A DNA stretch of 64,000 nucleotides from Terrihabitans soli (GCF_014191545.1 NZ_AP023361.1:896501-960500); one strand, 5' to 3'. Counted from the first letter of the stretch, positions 25,501 through 35,190 are shown. Translations and numbers: made by a program. The notes: generated by a model from the sequence alone, not told the origin.

Positions 25501-28500
25501 GCGCTTTCGCTTGCCGGCCTGAAATCGCACGGCACGGGGCTGAGCTACACCTTCGACGGCGACGGCAATCTTGTCGCGTTCGCCGACGAGGCGACGGACC
25601 GCACGGTCTTCAAGCTGTCGCTGTCGTCCGACGGTACCTACAAGTTCGAACTGTTCGACCAGCTCGACCACGATCCCTATAACGACAGCAATATCCTGGA
25701 CGGCATTTCCAACAGCACCGGCGCCGATGAAAATTTCGATCTTCAGGATGGCATTCTCGGCGACATCTCGACGCTCGATTTCGGCCTGATCATCAAGGCG
25801 ACGGACGCCGACGGCGACAGCATTTCGCTGCTCGATGCGTTCAAGATTTCGATCCGCGACGACATTCCGGTCGCAAAGCAGGGGCAGGTGGCCTCGATCC
25901 AGGTCGATGAGGACGAACTCTCGACCGGCACGGGCGATCTGACCAACGGCATCACCGACGGCGATGCGCAGACCGATGAAGCGACTTTCTCCTCCGCGCA
26001 GCTGAAGAACCTCATCTCGGCCGGCGCCGACGAAGACATCACCTTCTCGCTGAAGGGCAATGCGCAGATCAGCGACAAGATCGTCCGCACGACCGACGGC
26101 ACGGCTGTCACCTCGCAGGGCGTGACCGTGAAGTATGCGGTCGTCGGCGGCGTTATCATCGGCTATGCCGATGCCGACAGTGACGGCAATCGCGATGGCG
26201 GCGAGCGCGATGTCTTCACGCTCACCAATAACGGCAACGGCACCTTTACGTTCGATCTGAAGGACAAGATCGACCACGCGCCGCTGGACGCCGGCGGCGG
26301 TGATAATGAGACGCTTGCGCTCGATCTGAGCCCGCTCTTCCAGGCCCGCGACTATGATGGCGACACCGTCGCGCTCAATCCGGACTCGATTACCGTCATC
26401 ATCGAAAACGATGTCCCGGTGATCGATGCGCCGGTCATCGGGCTCGGCGAAAACCTGATCGTCAATGGCAGCTTCGAAGAAGGCCACGACCTCGGCACTG
26501 GCGCCAACTGGAACAATTTCCATTCGTTGCCCGGCTGGACCTCAAACGATAACGGCACGCCCGGAGACACCAGCGACGACATTCCCTTTGAAGTTCAGAC
26601 CGGCGGCGTTGGCAGCCTGCCGGCGCAGGACGGCAATGCGCTCGTCGAGCTCGACGCCGACCTCGAAGGCAATGGCGGTCCGGACATCAACCAGACCACA
26701 CAGACGAACACGATCATCCAGCAGACGGTCGCGACCGAAGCCGGCGCAAATTATGTGCTGACCTTCTGGTATGCGCCGCGTCCGGGCGATGGCGATCCCG
26801 ACAGTTCCAGCATGAACGTGCTGGTGAACGGTCAGATCGTCAAAGCCATCGTGTCCGACGCGACCGACGAAGGCTGGACGAAGATCACCGTCTCCTTCAC
26901 CGCGACCGGTGCCTCGACCACGGTCGGATTCCAGGGTGCGGGCCAGGCCAATGAATTCGGCGCCTTTATCGACAATGTGAGCCTGAATAAGGTCACCGTG
27001 CTCGTCGACGAGGACGAACTGGATTTGCCGCCCGATTATTCGCAGGGCAATAGCGATTTCCAGACCGGCGATGACCTCGGCGGTACGAGCGCGACCGGCG
27101 CTCTCGGCATTACCTGGGGCGCGGACAGTTATGACGTCGCCGATGCCGGCGGCGTGCAAGATGGCGCGGGCGATGCAACGCCGGGCCTCACCGGCCGCAG
27201 CGTCACCTTCGCCAGCAATACGGTCGAAGTGACGGGGCAGGAGGGCTTAACGCTCACCTCGAACGGCGATGTCGTCAGCTTCGTTCTTTCCGCCGACGGC
27301 ACGGTGCTGCGCGGCGTTGCCAATGACGGCACGGGTGAACGCGTCGTCTTCGAAGTCAAACTCTCCGACGACGGTTCGGGACAGTTCAGCTTCGAACTCA
27401 ACGATCAGCTCGACCATGCCCCGGGGCAGGACGAGAACAACATCGCGCTGAAGTTCGACTTCAAGGCGACGGATTCGGACGGCGATGTCGCCACGGGTTC
27501 GTTCTATGTCGGTGTCGATGACGATGTTCCGGTCGTCGGCGATATCGAATGCCAGCTCGTCAGCGAAGAGCCGCCGCCGGTTGTGGAGAGCAAGGTCGCG
27601 AACTTCGTCTTCATCCTCGACACCTCGGACAGCGTCGAATCGCAGTTCACGCTGCTGCAGAACGCGGTCAACGATCTGCTCGACAAGCTCGGCCATTCGG
27701 GAGCGGAGGATCTGCGCGTCCATATCGTCGAGTTCGGCTCGGAATCGAGCGCGGTCGGCACTTACGATCTCATTGTCGACGGCCAGCTTGTGCAGTCGGC
27801 GCTCGATGAGGCGCTGGCCGATGTCCAGGCGCTGACCGATGGCGGCTACACCAATTACGAAGCCGGCTTCCAGCAGGCTCTGCTCTTCATCCAGGGCGGC
27901 AATGTCTCCCTCGCTATCGATGGCTCTTCTTCGTTCGATGCCAATGGCAATTCCGGTGGCGGAACCAATAACGATACCGCCCATATCCTCACCAGTGACG
28001 GCACGCAGATCGCTTTGGTTTCCGGCTGGAGCGCGCCCGGAACGGCAGTTTCGCAGCTGACCGACGTCGATGGCAGCACGGGCGGCGGATGGGCTCCCGG
28101 ATCTGCTCTTCAATCGGGCGAACTGCTGCGCTTCGATTTCGGCGCGTTCAAAGACTTTGACGGTGGCGGCGAGTTCAATGCCGGAACGTTTAGCGCGGCG
28201 ACGCCGGTCAACACTGCGACCTTCCGCATGGAAGATGCCGGGTCGGATTCGGTTACGATCGCTTGGACGATCCACTACACCGACGGCAGCGCGTCGTCCT
28301 CGTCCAACAACGTCAATGGCAACGACGAGACGTTGACGCTTGGCGATCCGGCCAAACAGATCGCCTATATCGAGTTTTCCGTGACAAATGGCGGTGACGC
28401 GCAGCTCGATCTGCAGTCCGTCACCTATTATGTCCCGCCGGGCACGATCCCGGATGCCGACATCAATGAAGTAATCTTCCTGTCGGATGGCGAGCCGAAC

Positions 28501-31500
28501 CGTGCCGTCGACGATGCCACCGGCGACGACTTCTCGCAGAGCGCCCAGGACGCGATCGACCAGATCACCGGCATTGACGACAGCTCGGATGAAATCGGCG
28601 AGACCGAAGGTGGCAACGGCGGTCTGGATCAGCCCTTCCACATCACGGCGATCGGCCTCAATCTGCAGCCGCAGACGTTTAGCGTCGACGACCGCGATGA
28701 TTTCGACGCCAATTCGCTTAGCGGCAGCAGCAATCAAGATACCGGACTTGTTCTTTACAGCGGCACGACCAAGATTGCCGTTGTCTCGGCCTGGGACCAG
28801 AACGGCAGCGAACTGGTTGACGTTTCGAACTCGGGCGATGATTTCGGCGTCGGCCGCGACGATCCGGACGAAAACGGCAGCGATCCGCTCGACAGCAGCG
28901 AAGAGGTTCTGCGGTTCGACTTCGGCGCGTTCGATAATTTCGGCGGTACGGATAACTATGCCGCTGCGGGTGATGCGGTGGGCTTCAACGGCCCGCCGGT
29001 TATCTCGACGACCTTTAATCTGATCGAAACCGGCTCCGGCCCGGCCGGCTTCAGCTGGGTCATCCATTTCGTCGGCGGCGGCCCGACGGAAGCGGGCTCG
29101 CATGCTGTGGCCGATAACGACACCGATCAGGTCGCGATCGCCGGTACCGGCGGAAATGCCGGCAAGGAAATCGCCTATATCGAGTTCACCTCGACCGGCG
29201 GCAGCGGCCGCATTGACCTCCAGACAGTGGTCACCAAGATCGTGCCGGCTCTGTCGATCCTCGATCAGGTGGATACCGACGGCAACGCGCTGAATATCCC
29301 GACACCGGAAAGCCTCGCCGACCAACTGGCCGACCTCATCGACTCGCTCGGCGAGACCGAGATCCCCGGCGGCGGTCCCGTGAACGATGTCAGCATCGAA
29401 CTCGCGCAATATGTCACCGGTGCGGACGAAGACCACACATTCAGCCTCAACACCAACACGTCGGGCCTCGAAGCACAGGGCCTCAAATCTCTCGGTGTTG
29501 CTATCGTCTACACTGTTGTCGGCGACACGCTGACGGCGAAAGCTGGACCGGGCGGCGAGACGGTCTTCACGCTGAAGGTGGAAGCCGACGGCACGGCGGT
29601 CTTTACGCTCTCCGGCGACATCGATCACGGCCCGGTAGACATCAAGCACATCGAATTCGGCTCCATCATCCGCGTGACGGACGATGACGGCGACTCGACG
29701 AATGTTCCGCTCTGCATCGAGGTCGAAAACGCGACCGATCTTATCCCGACGGTCAACGTTACCGATGGGCAGGTCAATGAATGGGCGCTCGGCGCGACCG
29801 CCGACGATCAGGGTTCGAACGAAGCTGTGATCGCGGGCGATAACGGCGATCCGACGGAAAGCGTCGTCGGCGCCATCAATTTCGATCCGGGCGATGGCCC
29901 GGCTCAGGTGCTGATCGAGGACAAGAACGGCGTTCAGCAGAACGTCACGGCGGGCGGCACCGTCGTCGGCGATTACGGCACCCTTGTTGTCACGGTCCTC
30001 GGGGCGGGCGTCCTGGAGTGGACCTATACGCTGGACAACAATCTGGATCACCCGATTGCGGGCCAGATCGGCACCAACGATGCCGTCAAGGACGACTTCA
30101 AGGTCTCCGTGGTCGACAACGATGGCGACAGCACCGCAACCGGCGGCGTTTCGGACGCCGAAACCATCAGCATCAACATCACGGATGACGGTCCGGTCGC
30201 GGCGGACGATACCGCGCCGTCCGCGCCTGAAAACCAGCCGATCCTGATCGACGTTCTCGCCAATGACGCTCTGGGCGCCGACGGCGTTGCGTTCGGCGAT
30301 GTGGCCAAGGCCTCCGATCCGGCGAAGGGCACGGTGGTCTACAATAACAACGGCACCTTCTCCTACACGCCGAATGACGGCGCGGAGGGAGCGGACAGCT
30401 TCACCTATACAATCACGGACGGTGACGGCGATACGTCGACGGCGACGGTCTACATCACGCTGACCGCGGATTCCGAACCGCAGATCACGCTGGCCGAGAA
30501 CGCCACGGTCGATGAGGACGGGCTTTCCGATGCGAACCCCGATCACAACCCGCTTTGGGCGGGCGAGACGGATTCGAGCGAAGCTGCTGGCACCACCGGT
30601 CAGATCACCGTCCAGTACGGCAATGACGTGCCGGTCGACCCCATGGCCGCGTTCAAGCTTTCCGCGGCCGGTCTCGACGACGAGATCGATGCCCTCGGCG
30701 GCGACGTCACCTGGGCGTTGTCGAACAACGACCATACGCTGACCGGCTCGGTCGGCGGTACGCCGGTCATCGTGATTTCCGTGACCGCAGCGTCGGCGCC
30801 GGTCGCCGGTGCGGTGACCTATACCTATTCCGTCACGCTCCAGGAACAGGTGGAGCATCTTGCGGCGGGCGAAGACAGCGTCACGATCGACGATGTCGGC
30901 TTTACCGTGACCGACAGCGACGGCACGCAGACCTCCGGTTCCTTCGACGTCACCGTCGTCGACGATATTCCGGTCGTTCAGGACCGTACGGCGGAAGTAA
31001 ACGTCGATACGTTCCAGGCGTCCGTCAACGCGCTTGTCATTCTCGACAAGTCGGGCTCGATGAGCGACGAGGACATGGCTCTCGCCAAGCAGGCCATTCT
31101 GGACTTCGCGTCGTCCGGCAATGTGAAATCGATCCGGGTTCTGACCTTCGATCACCCGGCGGACGCACCGTCCGTCTGGTTCGATGTCACGACACCGGCC
31201 GGATTTGATGCGCTCGAAGCCTTCCTGGCTCCCATCGATGGCGACGGCAATACGAACTACGAAGACGCCATCTATCAGGCGCAGCAGACCTGGACGGATC
31301 CGGTCACGCCGGCAGACTTCACCAATGTCTATTTCATCTCGGACGGCGATCCGACGGAACGCAGCAATAACGGCGTCAACGACACGCCCGGCACCGAAAC
31401 CGGCGATGCCGACGGTCTGACGGCAGCCGAAAAGGCGGCCTGGGAAGCGTTCCTGCAGTCCGAGGGCATCGACAATGCCTATGCCATCGGCATCGGCACG

Positions 31501-34500
31501 AGCGTCAGCGACATCGATCTTCAGGAAGTCGCGTGGCCGAATGTGCCCGGTGAAACGAACAATGTCGTCATCATCGACTCGGCCGGCGACCTCACCGCCA
31601 CGCTGCAGGATACGCTGCAGGGCGTTGCCGTAGGCAATGCGATTACGGGCCTGATCGGCGACACGAGCGACGACAGCAGCTATGGCGCGGACGGCCCCGG
31701 CTATGTCTCCGAACTCCGCTTCGACGCGGACGGCAACGAGACGGTCGATATCGATGACGGCGTCTATGTCTTCGACGGCTCGGTAATCCGCGACGGCGTC
31801 GGCAATATTGTCGAAACCGACAGCGAAATCACGTTCCAGACCGGCAATGGCGGAGCGATGACGTTCAACTTCGCGACCGGCGCGTGGAGCTATGTTACCG
31901 GCACGGCGCCTGCCGTGGCCTTCGTCGAGCCCTTCATCTACAAGATCGTCGACAGCGATGGCGATGAGTCCGGCCCGGCAGCGCTCAAAATCAACGTCAC
32001 TCCGCCGCCGAACGCGGCGCCGCAGATCGCCAATCTCGACGGTTCTCTCGAATTCGAAGAGGGCGACAGCCCGATCCGTCTCGCCGAGGACGTCGACGTC
32101 TCGGATCCGGACTCCGCCAATTTCGACGGCGGCTCGCTGACGGTCGAAATCACCCAGAACGGTGAGAGCACCGATGAGCTCACCATCGACGAGGGCGGCG
32201 ATATCGATATCACCGGCCAGAACATATTCTTCGACACGCCCGGACCCGGCTCCGTCCTGATCGGAACTTTCACCGGCGGCACGAACGGAAATCCGCTCGT
32301 CATCACGTTCAACAGCGATGCGACGCCCGATCGCGTGCAGGAGCTGATGGATCGTATCGAGTTCGAGAACACCTCGGATGATCCGAGCAATCTCGACCGT
32401 GAGGTGACGTTCACGCTCACCGACGGCGACGGCGGCACGGAAACCGTGACGACGACGATCGAGGTTGTCCCGGTCAATGACGCGCCGGTGCTCGACACGT
32501 CGGAATCGCCGGTGCTTTCGAGCATCGCTGAAGATGCCCTCGCGCCGGTCGGTGCCGTCGGCACGCTCGTTTCGCAGCTGGTGGCAGACGGCTCGGGAAT
32601 CGACAATGTCGACGATCCGGACGGCGGGGCGCTGGGTATTGCGGTGACCGGCGCCGACGAGGACGACGGCACATGGTTCTACTCGCTCAACGGCGGCACG
32701 ACCTGGATCCCGGTCGGATCGGTCGCCAACAATAACGCGCTGCTGCTGGATGCCGACGATCGGCTGTATTTCCAGCCGGATGCGGACTTCAACGGCACAA
32801 GCCAGATCACGTTCCGCGCCTGGGATCATACGCTTGCGGGCGGCGATGCCGGTGAGAAGGTCAGCACCAACAGCAATGGCGGATCGACCGCGTTCTCGGA
32901 CGATCCGGACACCGCGACGATCACCGTAACGCCGGTGAACGATCAGCCGACGGCGACGATCACCCCGGCGAGCTTTGCGGCGACGGAGCAGGTCTCGCTC
33001 AATCTCAAGAATGCCGGCCTGTCGATCGGCGATGCTGATGACGGCAATTCGGGCTCGATGAGTGTTACGCTCTCGGTGACCGGCGGCGTTCTCAACGTCA
33101 CGGCGGGCACCAGCGGCGCAAGCGTTTCGGGCACCGGAACGGCGGTGGTGACAATCACCGGCACCGTGAGCCAGATCAACGCTCTGCTGAACACCAACGG
33201 CACGAGCACGGTCGCGTTCATCCACAACAGCGACACGCCGCCGGCCAGCGTCACGCTGACCCTCAACGTCAACGACAACGGCAATGTCGGCGGCGGCGCG
33301 CTGCAGAACAGCGACACCGCGACGATCAACATCACCGACACGTCGGAGAACGCGGCGCCCACCGCGAATGCCGATGTGATCTATGTTTCGGACAATACGA
33401 ACATCGTCATTCCGACGGCGCTGTTGCTTGCAAACGATACGGACGCCGATGGCGGCACGCTGTCGATCACCGATGCTGGCGATGTGACCGGAATCGGCGG
33501 AACGATCGCGGCAAATGTTTCGGGAGGGAATGTTACTTTCAACATTCCGTCCCTCTCCGGCGGCGACAGCGGCGCTCTGACGTATTCGCTCAGCGACGGG
33601 CAGGGCGGCAGCGCCACCGGCAATGTTACCATTCATGCCGTCGACACGCTCGACAGCAATGCGGTCAATTATACGATACCCGCCGGGGCTTACGCCGCCT
33701 CGTTCCTTGCCGGACATGGCGGCGATGACTCGATCACGGGTGGTGGATCGACTGATTTCCTGTTTGGCGAAGCTGGTAGTGACACGCTGAATGGCAATGG
33801 CGGAAACGACTTCCTGAACGGGGGCGCAGGTGCCGATACACTGACCGGCGGCGCCGGCGAGGACCGGTTCACCGTCACGGCTGGAGAGTCTTCCTTTACT
33901 CTGGGCGGAAGCGGAGGCAGCGGTTCTGTTGCGGGATTTGATGTAATCACCGACTTCAACCCGGCTCTGGACAAAATCGACTTCAGCATCGCGCCGGCGG
34001 CTGTCGCGGACGTCGCGACCGTGAACGGCAACAACTCGGCCCTCACCGTTGGCGGGAACCCGATCTCGTCGCACAGCATCACGAACGGCATTGTCGCATT
34101 CGACGATGCAAACACGTTCTCTGCGGCGCTCGATCTCAACTCGATGTCGAGAGTGGCTGCGGCCGTCGACTACCTGAATCGTAACGATATCGGTGTCGCC
34201 GGTTCGACAGTTGCATTCCGCGCGACCATTAGCGGTACGACGCACACCTTCCTTTACCAGCAGGGTGGTTCGAACAACGGCAATGGCATTAACTCGCTTG
34301 TGCAGCTGACTGGCGTTACGGCGGTCGCCCTAGCCAATCTGAACGCGCTAATCGGGACGAAGGTGGACCCAATTGTCCTCGATCTCGACGCAAACGGTTA
34401 TTCCTTCTCGGATACCGACTCCGGCGCGACGTTCGACCTCAACGCCGACGGCTCTATGGATCGCGTGGCTTGGAACACGTCGAATGACGGCATCCTCGCC

Positions 34501-35190
34501 ATGGATCTTGACGGCGACGGGGTAATCGACAATGGCAGCGAAATCTTCACGCCCGATTTCAACGGCGGCGATTTTGCGACCGGCAGCGAAGCGCTCGGTT
34601 CGCTCGACGAGAATGGCGACGGTCTGATCGATCATCAGGACGGCGCCTTCGCCAACCTGCTCATCTGGCAGGATGCGAATGCCAACGGCATCAGCGAAGC
34701 CGGCGAGCTTTCGTCTCTGTCGAGCCGCGGCATCGCTTCGCTGACGGTGAAGACCAGCGTCAGCGGTGAGACGGTCGATGGCCAGGAAGTCGTGGGCGAG
34801 GGCACTTACACCAACACCGACGGTACGACCGGCGGGTTTGTGGAAGTCGGCCTCGACACCGAATTCGGCGGCGCCGACACCTTCGTCGTCGACGGCGACG
34901 CGCTGGCCGGCATCGATCTGCCGGACATCATCGCCGATTACTCGTCGTCTGAAGGGGACGTCGTCGATCTCACCGGCCTGTTCGATACGAATGGCGGCGA
35001 GCTCAGCGACTTCGTCCGCTGGACGGAAGGCGGCGATGGAGCCAACGACGCCCTGCAGGTCAACACGGCCGGCACGGGCAATGCGGCGGACTTCGTCACC
35101 GTCGCGTTCCTCAACGCCAATGCCGGCGTTACGATCCTGTATCAGGATGACGGCCACGATCAGACGGGTTCGGCCTCGTCGTCGGCTTAA
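22507..35190 (+). CDS. Giant LapA-like RTX adhesin with DUF5801 repeats and two VWA domains
   Basis: A 4227-residue, Asp/Gly-rich, type I-secreted surface protein. Order: N-terminal retention-type region (1-120) with a VAAG site at 125-128 fitting LapG cleavage; VCBS-like domain (about 199-346); five DUF5801 units (347-1300); a DUF642-like jelly-roll beginning LIVNGSFEE (about 1316-1498); another DUF5801-like unit to 1670; VWA-1 (from 1699, MIDAS DTSDS 1705-1709) split by two inserted domains; cadherin/tandem-95-like domains (about 2400-2830); VWA-2 (about 2839-3040, MIDAS DKSGS at 2847); more cadherin-like domains; RTX nonapeptides (about 3736-3788); EF-hand-like Asp loops (about 3957-4075); and a C-terminal secretion tail. 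The only cysteines are 1682 and 2403. It should be exported by the upstream system and held or released through LapG. Confidence 0.9.
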   Translation: MTRDPSGTNETGLHEIAGQPAEASETNPAFAAVAQAAATPPALQQANAPATIIIKPGPGNIAELPQGTSLTQVVIEGDDIVLVQPDGTRIVIDDGALDIPTFMIGGAEIPQDAVILAFKASDIDVAAGPDGGLSIAGSSPDSGGNNFAIPVPGIGDAGPPMDLLAPTALQFGALEDIEPGSDVNFAPEISFVPGGAFQNVIVDEDALGGAEDGNGDGSLPVNPDGTDPDKVAGNTEIVTGSFQLSDANGVDDLETLTITPPGGVPVTFDLATIAGSQVFGTYGVLTIVSYNTATGVGTFEYELHDNVDSPTANNGEQTEAGADEFTFVVSDGVLDSAPATLSVSIVDDIPEIVSQNEGSTRTVDEDDIETDDSLGTSPEDSNGDGSYTGSSSDNSDGPAFISGSLGFLVNFGADGQAPGGGFDISSTATAGFLALGLSSKGQDLAYSLSADGQTLTAYVENGDDDRTVFEFTLDSTTGDWEFRLFDQIDHQSADGQNFDLDQGAGVLPALDFGQYITATDGDGDTLTLTDQLDIQIRDDVPELVGENSESKTVDEDDILNGQSTGTSPDDDNADGSYTGDAGVDIGGPGTVSGSLAYLVKSGADESLTFSFIDNTAEAISELEAGGLTSKGEALSYSIVSGVLTAFVEGGDTDRIVFKLTLDTDGDYKFELFDQLDHDVPNSGADENFDLQDVLPGFDIDELPFGYLIEATDHDGDSVTLDDAFVIKVRDDVPELVSGQKEEIRVDEDDIVTPLSQGNDPEDGNADGSYTGDPATDSGGPATVEGSLAHLVKSGTDESLTFSFIGGAAANLENLGLSSKGTELSYSVVGGVLTAYADEATDRTVFTLTLNSDGTYKFELFDQVDHDAPGLGADQNFDLQDSIDGDVDFIDFGEIIQATDYDGDSVVLDNVFKIEIRDDIPVLVNSGKVSVIVDEDDIVTSLSQGNNPEDGNADGSYTGDAATDSGGPATVSGSLAGTVSSGADESVTFSFIDPGLAIAALSLAGLKSHGTGLSYTFDGDGNLVAFADEATDRTVFKLSLSSDGTYKFELFDQLDHDPYNDSNILDGISNSTGADENFDLQDGILGDISTLDFGLIIKATDADGDSISLLDAFKISIRDDIPVAKQGQVASIQVDEDELSTGTGDLTNGITDGDAQTDEATFSSAQLKNLISAGADEDITFSLKGNAQISDKIVRTTDGTAVTSQGVTVKYAVVGGVIIGYADADSDGNRDGGERDVFTLTNNGNGTFTFDLKDKIDHAPLDAGGGDNETLALDLSPLFQARDYDGDTVALNPDSITVIIENDVPVIDAPVIGLGENLIVNGSFEEGHDLGTGANWNNFHSLPGWTSNDNGTPGDTSDDIPFEVQTGGVGSLPAQDGNALVELDADLEGNGGPDINQTTQTNTIIQQTVATEAGANYVLTFWYAPRPGDGDPDSSSMNVLVNGQIVKAIVSDATDEGWTKITVSFTATGASTTVGFQGAGQANEFGAFIDNVSLNKVTVLVDEDELDLPPDYSQGNSDFQTGDDLGGTSATGALGITWGADSYDVADAGGVQDGAGDATPGLTGRSVTFASNTVEVTGQEGLTLTSNGDVVSFVLSADGTVLRGVANDGTGERVVFEVKLSDDGSGQFSFELNDQLDHAPGQDENNIALKFDFKATDSDGDVATGSFYVGVDDDVPVVGDIECQLVSEEPPPVVESKVANFVFILDTSDSVESQFTLLQNAVNDLLDKLGHSGAEDLRVHIVEFGSESSAVGTYDLIVDGQLVQSALDEALADVQALTDGGYTNYEAGFQQALLFIQGGNVSLAIDGSSSFDANGNSGGGTNNDTAHILTSDGTQIALVSGWSAPGTAVSQLTDVDGSTGGGWAPGSALQSGELLRFDFGAFKDFDGGGEFNAGTFSAATPVNTATFRMEDAGSDSVTIAWTIHYTDGSASSSSNNVNGNDETLTLGDPAKQIAYIEFSVTNGGDAQLDLQSVTYYVPPGTIPDADINEVIFLSDGEPNRAVDDATGDDFSQSAQDAIDQITGIDDSSDEIGETEGGNGGLDQPFHITAIGLNLQPQTFSVDDRDDFDANSLSGSSNQDTGLVLYSGTTKIAVVSAWDQNGSELVDVSNSGDDFGVGRDDPDENGSDPLDSSEEVLRFDFGAFDNFGGTDNYAAAGDAVGFNGPPVISTTFNLIETGSGPAGFSWVIHFVGGGPTEAGSHAVADNDTDQVAIAGTGGNAGKEIAYIEFTSTGGSGRIDLQTVVTKIVPALSILDQVDTDGNALNIPTPESLADQLADLIDSLGETEIPGGGPVNDVSIELAQYVTGADEDHTFSLNTNTSGLEAQGLKSLGVAIVYTVVGDTLTAKAGPGGETVFTLKVEADGTAVFTLSGDIDHGPVDIKHIEFGSIIRVTDDDGDSTNVPLCIEVENATDLIPTVNVTDGQVNEWALGATADDQGSNEAVIAGDNGDPTESVVGAINFDPGDGPAQVLIEDKNGVQQNVTAGGTVVGDYGTLVVTVLGAGVLEWTYTLDNNLDHPIAGQIGTNDAVKDDFKVSVVDNDGDSTATGGVSDAETISINITDDGPVAADDTAPSAPENQPILIDVLANDALGADGVAFGDVAKASDPAKGTVVYNNNGTFSYTPNDGAEGADSFTYTITDGDGDTSTATVYITLTADSEPQITLAENATVDEDGLSDANPDHNPLWAGETDSSEAAGTTGQITVQYGNDVPVDPMAAFKLSAAGLDDEIDALGGDVTWALSNNDHTLTGSVGGTPVIVISVTAASAPVAGAVTYTYSVTLQEQVEHLAAGEDSVTIDDVGFTVTDSDGTQTSGSFDVTVVDDIPVVQDRTAEVNVDTFQASVNALVILDKSGSMSDEDMALAKQAILDFASSGNVKSIRVLTFDHPADAPSVWFDVTTPAGFDALEAFLAPIDGDGNTNYEDAIYQAQQTWTDPVTPADFTNVYFISDGDPTERSNNGVNDTPGTETGDADGLTAAEKAAWEAFLQSEGIDNAYAIGIGTSVSDIDLQEVAWPNVPGETNNVVIIDSAGDLTATLQDTLQGVAVGNAITGLIGDTSDDSSYGADGPGYVSELRFDADGNETVDIDDGVYVFDGSVIRDGVGNIVETDSEITFQTGNGGAMTFNFATGAWSYVTGTAPAVAFVEPFIYKIVDSDGDESGPAALKINVTPPPNAAPQIANLDGSLEFEEGDSPIRLAEDVDVSDPDSANFDGGSLTVEITQNGESTDELTIDEGGDIDITGQNIFFDTPGPGSVLIGTFTGGTNGNPLVITFNSDATPDRVQELMDRIEFENTSDDPSNLDREVTFTLTDGDGGTETVTTTIEVVPVNDAPVLDTSESPVLSSIAEDALAPVGAVGTLVSQLVADGSGIDNVDDPDGGALGIAVTGADEDDGTWFYSLNGGTTWIPVGSVANNNALLLDADDRLYFQPDADFNGTSQITFRAWDHTLAGGDAGEKVSTNSNGGSTAFSDDPDTATITVTPVNDQPTATITPASFAATEQVSLNLKNAGLSIGDADDGNSGSMSVTLSVTGGVLNVTAGTSGASVSGTGTAVVTITGTVSQINALLNTNGTSTVAFIHNSDTPPASVTLTLNVNDNGNVGGGALQNSDTATINITDTSENAAPTANADVIYVSDNTNIVIPTALLLANDTDADGGTLSITDAGDVTGIGGTIAANVSGGNVTFNIPSLSGGDSGALTYSLSDGQGGSATGNVTIHAVDTLDSNAVNYTIPAGAYAASFLAGHGGDDSITGGGSTDFLFGEAGSDTLNGNGGNDFLNGGAGADTLTGGAGEDRFTVTAGESSFTLGGSGGSGSVAGFDVITDFNPALDKIDFSIAPAAVADVATVNGNNSALTVGGNPISSHSITNGIVAFDDANTFSAALDLNSMSRVAAAVDYLNRNDIGVAGSTVAFRATISGTTHTFLYQQGGSNNGNGINSLVQLTGVTAVALANLNALIGTKVDPIVLDLDANGYSFSDTDSGATFDLNADGSMDRVAWNTSNDGILAMDLDGDGVIDNGSEIFTPDFNGGDFATGSEALGSLDENGDGLIDHQDGAFANLLIWQDANANGISEAGELSSLSSRGIASLTVKTSVSGETVDGQEVVGEGTYTNTDGTTGGFVEVGLDTEFGGADTFVVDGDALAGIDLPDIIADYSSSEGDVVDLTGLFDTNGGELSDFVRWTEGGDGANDALQVNTAGTGNAADFVTVAFLNANAGVTILYQDDGHDQTGSASSSA
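22879..22890 (+). other. Predicted LapG cleavage site (VAAG) in the adhesin
   Basis: Codons 125-128 encode Val-Ala-Ala-Gly. Known LapG substrates are cut between the two alanines of a TAAG-type motif roughly 100-130 residues from the N-terminus, which is where this one lies. The first residue differs from the best-studied sites, so this is a prediction. An Ala-rich stretch at residues 32-38 lacks the following Gly. Confidence 0.5.
23545..26406 (+). repeat. Five tandem DUF5801-type units in the adhesin
   Basis: Units start at DDIP/DDVP motifs at 23545, 24118, 24694, 25255 and 25858 and are 573, 576, 561, 603 and 549 bases long. Units 2-4 are strikingly similar at the DNA level, for example around GGCAATGCCGACGG and the segment encoding ESLTFSFI. 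The fifth is more diverged. Such repeats can expand or contract by recombination and can mislead short-read assembly. Confidence 0.8.
27601..29370 (+). other. VWA-1 domain interrupted by two copies of an unknown domain
   Basis: VWA-1 begins at residue 1699 with a MIDAS motif DTSDS. It continues to TNYEAGFQQALLF, breaks, resumes at EVIFLSDGEPN (about 1986), breaks again after ITAIGLNL (2053), and resumes at ALSILDQVD. The two breaks hold segments at about 1801-1978 and 2054-2247. These resemble each other: SSFDAN/DDFDAN starts, DGTQIALVSGW/GTTKIAVVSAW, LLRFDFGAF/VLRFDFGAF, TIAWTIHY/GFSWVIHF, QIAYIEF/EIAYIEF and LDLQSV/IDLQTV. Confidence 0.65.

Noticed and set aside
27247-34245. A 7-kb open frame on the minus strand inside the giant adhesin
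   Set aside because: It is exactly antisense to the adhesin, its translation is an Arg/Val/Asp-rich low-complexity string with no recognisable domain, and the plus strand encodes clear VWA and RTX motifs. Asp/Gly-rich coding with few antisense stops explains it.
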